This document shows, one piece after another, positions 12,877 to 14,594 of a DNA stretch of 14,594 nucleotides. Source of the DNA: RGIG4608 sp045651165 (GTDB taxonomy: Bacteria; Bacillota; Clostridia; Oscillospirales; CAG-272); the NCBI GenBank assembly GCA_045651165.1, contig JAZRRX010000021.1:1-14594 (forward strand), written 5' to 3'. Each line of letters begins with the position of its first letter. The stretch's first letter is position 1. The notes beneath the pieces were generated by a model. The model worked only from the letters and a program-made list of their open reading frames with translations, did no database searches and was not told where the DNA came from. The position numbers were made by a program, and so were the translations under genes.

Positions 12877-14256
12877 ATGAATTTTTACGATACAATAGCT
12901 GCTCTTTCTTCGCCCGTTGGTAAGGGAGGAGTTGCGGTAATAAGAATTTCAGGAGTGGAGGCAATAAACGTTGCTGACAGGGTGTTCAAATGCGCATCAG
13001 GAAAAAGCGTTTTTGACTTAAAACCGAATATGATGACATACGGAAGTATTGTTTTTGAAAACAAAACGATTGACGATGGTCTTTGTGTCAAATTCTGTGC
13101 TCCGAGGTCTTTTACAGGAGAAGATACTGTTGAAATTAACTGCCACGGTGGTATTTATATCACTCAAAAGGTGCTATCTGCCGTGTTTGCGGCGGGAGCA
13201 AGACCTGCCGAGGCTGGTGAGTTTACTCGTCGCGCATTCGTGAACGGAAAAATGGCACTCTCTCAAGCAGAGGCGCTCGGCACACTACTTGAGGCAAAAA
13301 ATGACGGACAAATCGATCTTGCAAGGTCGGTTATGGGCGGAAAAATCAAGGAGGAGTGCAACAAACTCTATCAAAAACTCGTTTCCCTTGTGGCACAGGT
13401 TTATGCAAAGGTTGACTATCCTGAAGAAGACCTTGCCGATATGAATAATGACGAAATGACACAAGAGGTGCGTTTGCTTCTTTGTGAGGTTCAAAAGCTC
13501 AAGTCAACGTACAAAACAGGACACGCTGTTATGGAGGGAATCTCCACAGTGATTTGTGGCAAGCCCAACGTTGGAAAGAGTAGCTTGTATAACGCACTCG
13601 TTGGTAGAGATGCTGCGATTGTTACTGAAATTGAGGGTACAACACGCGATCTTTTGAGTGAGAGCGTAAGCATCGGCAGAGTAACCCTGCGCCTTTGTGA
13701 TACCGCAGGTATTCGCGAAACTGATGACAAGGTTGAAAAAATTGGAGTTGAACGCGCAAAGCGTTCACTTGACGAGGCGGAGCTTGTTTTGGCAGTGTTT
13801 GATAACTCGCGCGAGCTGGACAACGAGGATAAAGAGCTTATTTCTTCTCTTGAAAGCATAAATGCAACCAAAATTGCGATAATAAACAAGACTGACCTTA
13901 CCCCCATGCTCCCCGTTGACACAATAAACGATAAATTCGATTATGTTTTGAACGTTTCTGCAAAGGATGAAACGAATATAGAGGGACTCCGTGAGCTTGT
14001 CGAAAAGCTCTATATAAACGAAGAGATTGATATTCAAAATGATGCGGTGCTTATAAATGCGCGTCAAAACGCGGCGCTGATAAATACCGAAAAACATCTT
14101 TTGTTAGCACTCGATGCACTCGATATGGGACTTTCCCCCGACATTGCGGGAGTTGATATTGAACTTGCAATGTCATCTTTGTCCGAAATTGACGGCAGAG
14201 AGGTTGACGAGGATATTGTTTCACAAATATTTTCACATTTTTGCGTGGGTAAATAA
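12877..14256 (+). CDS. mnmE: tRNA uridine-5-carboxymethylaminomethyl(34) synthesis GTPase MnmE (TrmE/ThdF)
   Basis: The 459-residue length is typical. The N-terminal folate-binding/dimerisation domain (about 1-118) contains GEDTVEINCHGG (81-92). A helical domain brackets the inserted Ras-like G domain: G1 GKPNVGKSS (228-236), G2 TTRD (255-258), G3 DTAG (275-278), G4 NKTD (337-340) and an SAK-type G5. The protein ends with CVGK, the conserved C-terminal CxGK whose cysteine is essential in homologues. With MnmG it modifies wobble U34 in a GTP- and potassium-dependent reaction in the cytoplasm. The ribosome site is AGAGG, about seven bases before the ATG. It is the last gene of the tcdA-lysozyme-mnmE unit; its stop codon lies in the loop of the terminator hairpin. 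Confidence 0.97.
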   Translation: MNFYDTIAALSSPVGKGGVAVIRISGVEAINVADRVFKCASGKSVFDLKPNMMTYGSIVFENKTIDDGLCVKFCAPRSFTGEDTVEINCHGGIYITQKVLSAVFAAGARPAEAGEFTRRAFVNGKMALSQAEALGTLLEAKNDGQIDLARSVMGGKIKEECNKLYQKLVSLVAQVYAKVDYPEEDLADMNNDEMTQEVRLLLCEVQKLKSTYKTGHAVMEGISTVICGKPNVGKSSLYNALVGRDAAIVTEIEGTTRDLLSESVSIGRVTLRLCDTAGIRETDDKVEKIGVERAKRSLDEAELVLAVFDNSRELDNEDKELISSLESINATKIAIINKTDLTPMLPVDTINDKFDYVLNVSAKDETNIEGLRELVEKLYINEEIDIQNDAVLINARQNAALINTEKHLLLALDALDMGLSPDIAGVDIELAMSSLSEIDGREVDEDIVSQIFSHFCVGK

Positions 14257-14273
14257 ACCCACGCAATTTTTTT
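14241..14273 (+). terminator. Strong terminator overlapping the 3' end of mnmE
   Basis: TTGCGTGGGT (14241-14250) pairs with ACCCACGCAA (14257-14266), giving a 10-bp stem with loop AAATAA, followed by seven T. The left arm encodes the final Cys-Val-Gly of MnmE and the loop contains its last Lys codon and stop. Confidence 0.92.
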
Positions 14274-14282
14274 GTTATATGT

Positions 14283-14594
14283 TCAAATTTTGATTTATCG
14301 GGGAGAAGTTACAAAGTAAAGATGCGCTAACGCCGCGCAGGCGCCACCTTTGAAAAGGTGGACGAAACAATCGCATTGGCTTATGGAGTTCGTAAATTTT
14401 CGATAATTCACAAATGAATTATCGGTTTAGAAAGCATAATACCATCCTTACAAACAAGTATGACGGATGGCATCATACTTTCAAAACTACGAAAATCACT
14501 CCTTGGGAGTAATTTTCTAAAATTTACTTAGATAAAGCATAAGAATTTAAATAGTATTGTGTCTATAATTTAAATAGCAAATTAAAGATTTTCG
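14283..14594 (-). repeat. Element terminus (R5) followed by a cluster of short palindromes, cut by window end
   Basis: CAAATTTTGATTTATCGGGGAG (14284-14305) is the conserved terminus in the same orientation as R2. The partner terminus is not found before the window ends. No gene is seen in this stretch. It holds several inverted repeats: CCACCTT with AAGGTGG around 14344-14361; a perfect 10-bp stem 14401-14410 with 14415-14424 (loop CAAA); 14433-14447 with 14465-14479 (12 of 15); and 14491-14502 with 14506-14517 (11 of 12, loop TTG). Whether these belong to R5 or are separate insertions cannot be told here. Confidence 0.6.

Noticed and set aside
14564..14569. TATAAT near the right edge as a promoter
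   Set aside because: No acceptable -35 hexamer lies 16-18 bases upstream, and such strings arise easily in this A/T-rich context. What follows is outside the window.
1..14594. A multi-gene novel enzymatic or defence system
   Set aside because: All larger genes fall into known families with intact motifs, and no unexplained gene cluster exists. The novelty lies in the palindromic elements and the small RNA.

Overview
The window reads as an ordinary chromosomal stretch of an AT-rich, Gram-positive (monoderm) anaerobe, most likely a clostridial Firmicute. This rests on strong AGGAGG-type ribosome sites, GTG and TTG starts, U-tailed hairpin terminators, a membrane-anchored GH25 lysozyme, an MreD/PBP2 elongation pair, and MnmE/MnmG/TcdA proteins of bacterial type. 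No phage, plasmid, transposase, CRISPR or defence genes are visible, and genus and species cannot be read from the sequence.

Layout. (1) 1-1336: end of a dispersed palindromic element, then cinA. (2) 1337-1864: no protein gene. It holds a structured small RNA with its own promoter and terminator (about 1419-1645), a second palindromic element (1650-1806), and the terminator of the next gene. (3) 1865-3905: a reverse-strand DEDDh exonuclease with a zinc knuckle, a small forward DUF378 membrane protein, and a reverse DUF308/HdeD-like membrane protein. The last two converge on one bidirectional terminator. (4) 4027-7743: a promoter followed by mreD, a CPBP intramembrane protease and a PBP2-type transpeptidase, forming a cell-elongation operon. 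(5) 7744-8098: a full palindromic element, then mnmG. (6) 9980-10270: another full element, then the tightly spaced set tcdA, membrane-anchored GH25 lysozyme with Cys-rich repeats, and mnmE, closed by a strong terminator. (7) 14283-14594: a further element end and a cluster of short palindromes, cut by the window edge.

How the genes work together. MnmE and MnmG form one complex that modifies wobble uridine 34 of tRNAs. TcdA cyclises t6A at position 37 of the same anticodon loops, so 8.1-14.3 kb is a tRNA anticodon-loop modification neighbourhood with a wall hydrolase inserted in it. MreD and PBP2 belong to the elongasome. CinA is an NMN deamidase or competence-damage family housekeeping enzyme.

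The least ordinary content is non-coding. At least five copies of an element family have conserved ends (AAATTGGGATTTATCGGGGAG at one end, CAAATTTTGATTTATCGGGGAG at the other) and nested long inverted arms. In two complete copies the core between the arms lies in opposite orientations relative to the ends. The small RNA at about 1.42-1.64 kb folds by eye into a three-way junction and leaves an anti-Shine-Dalgarno-like CCUCC unpaired.
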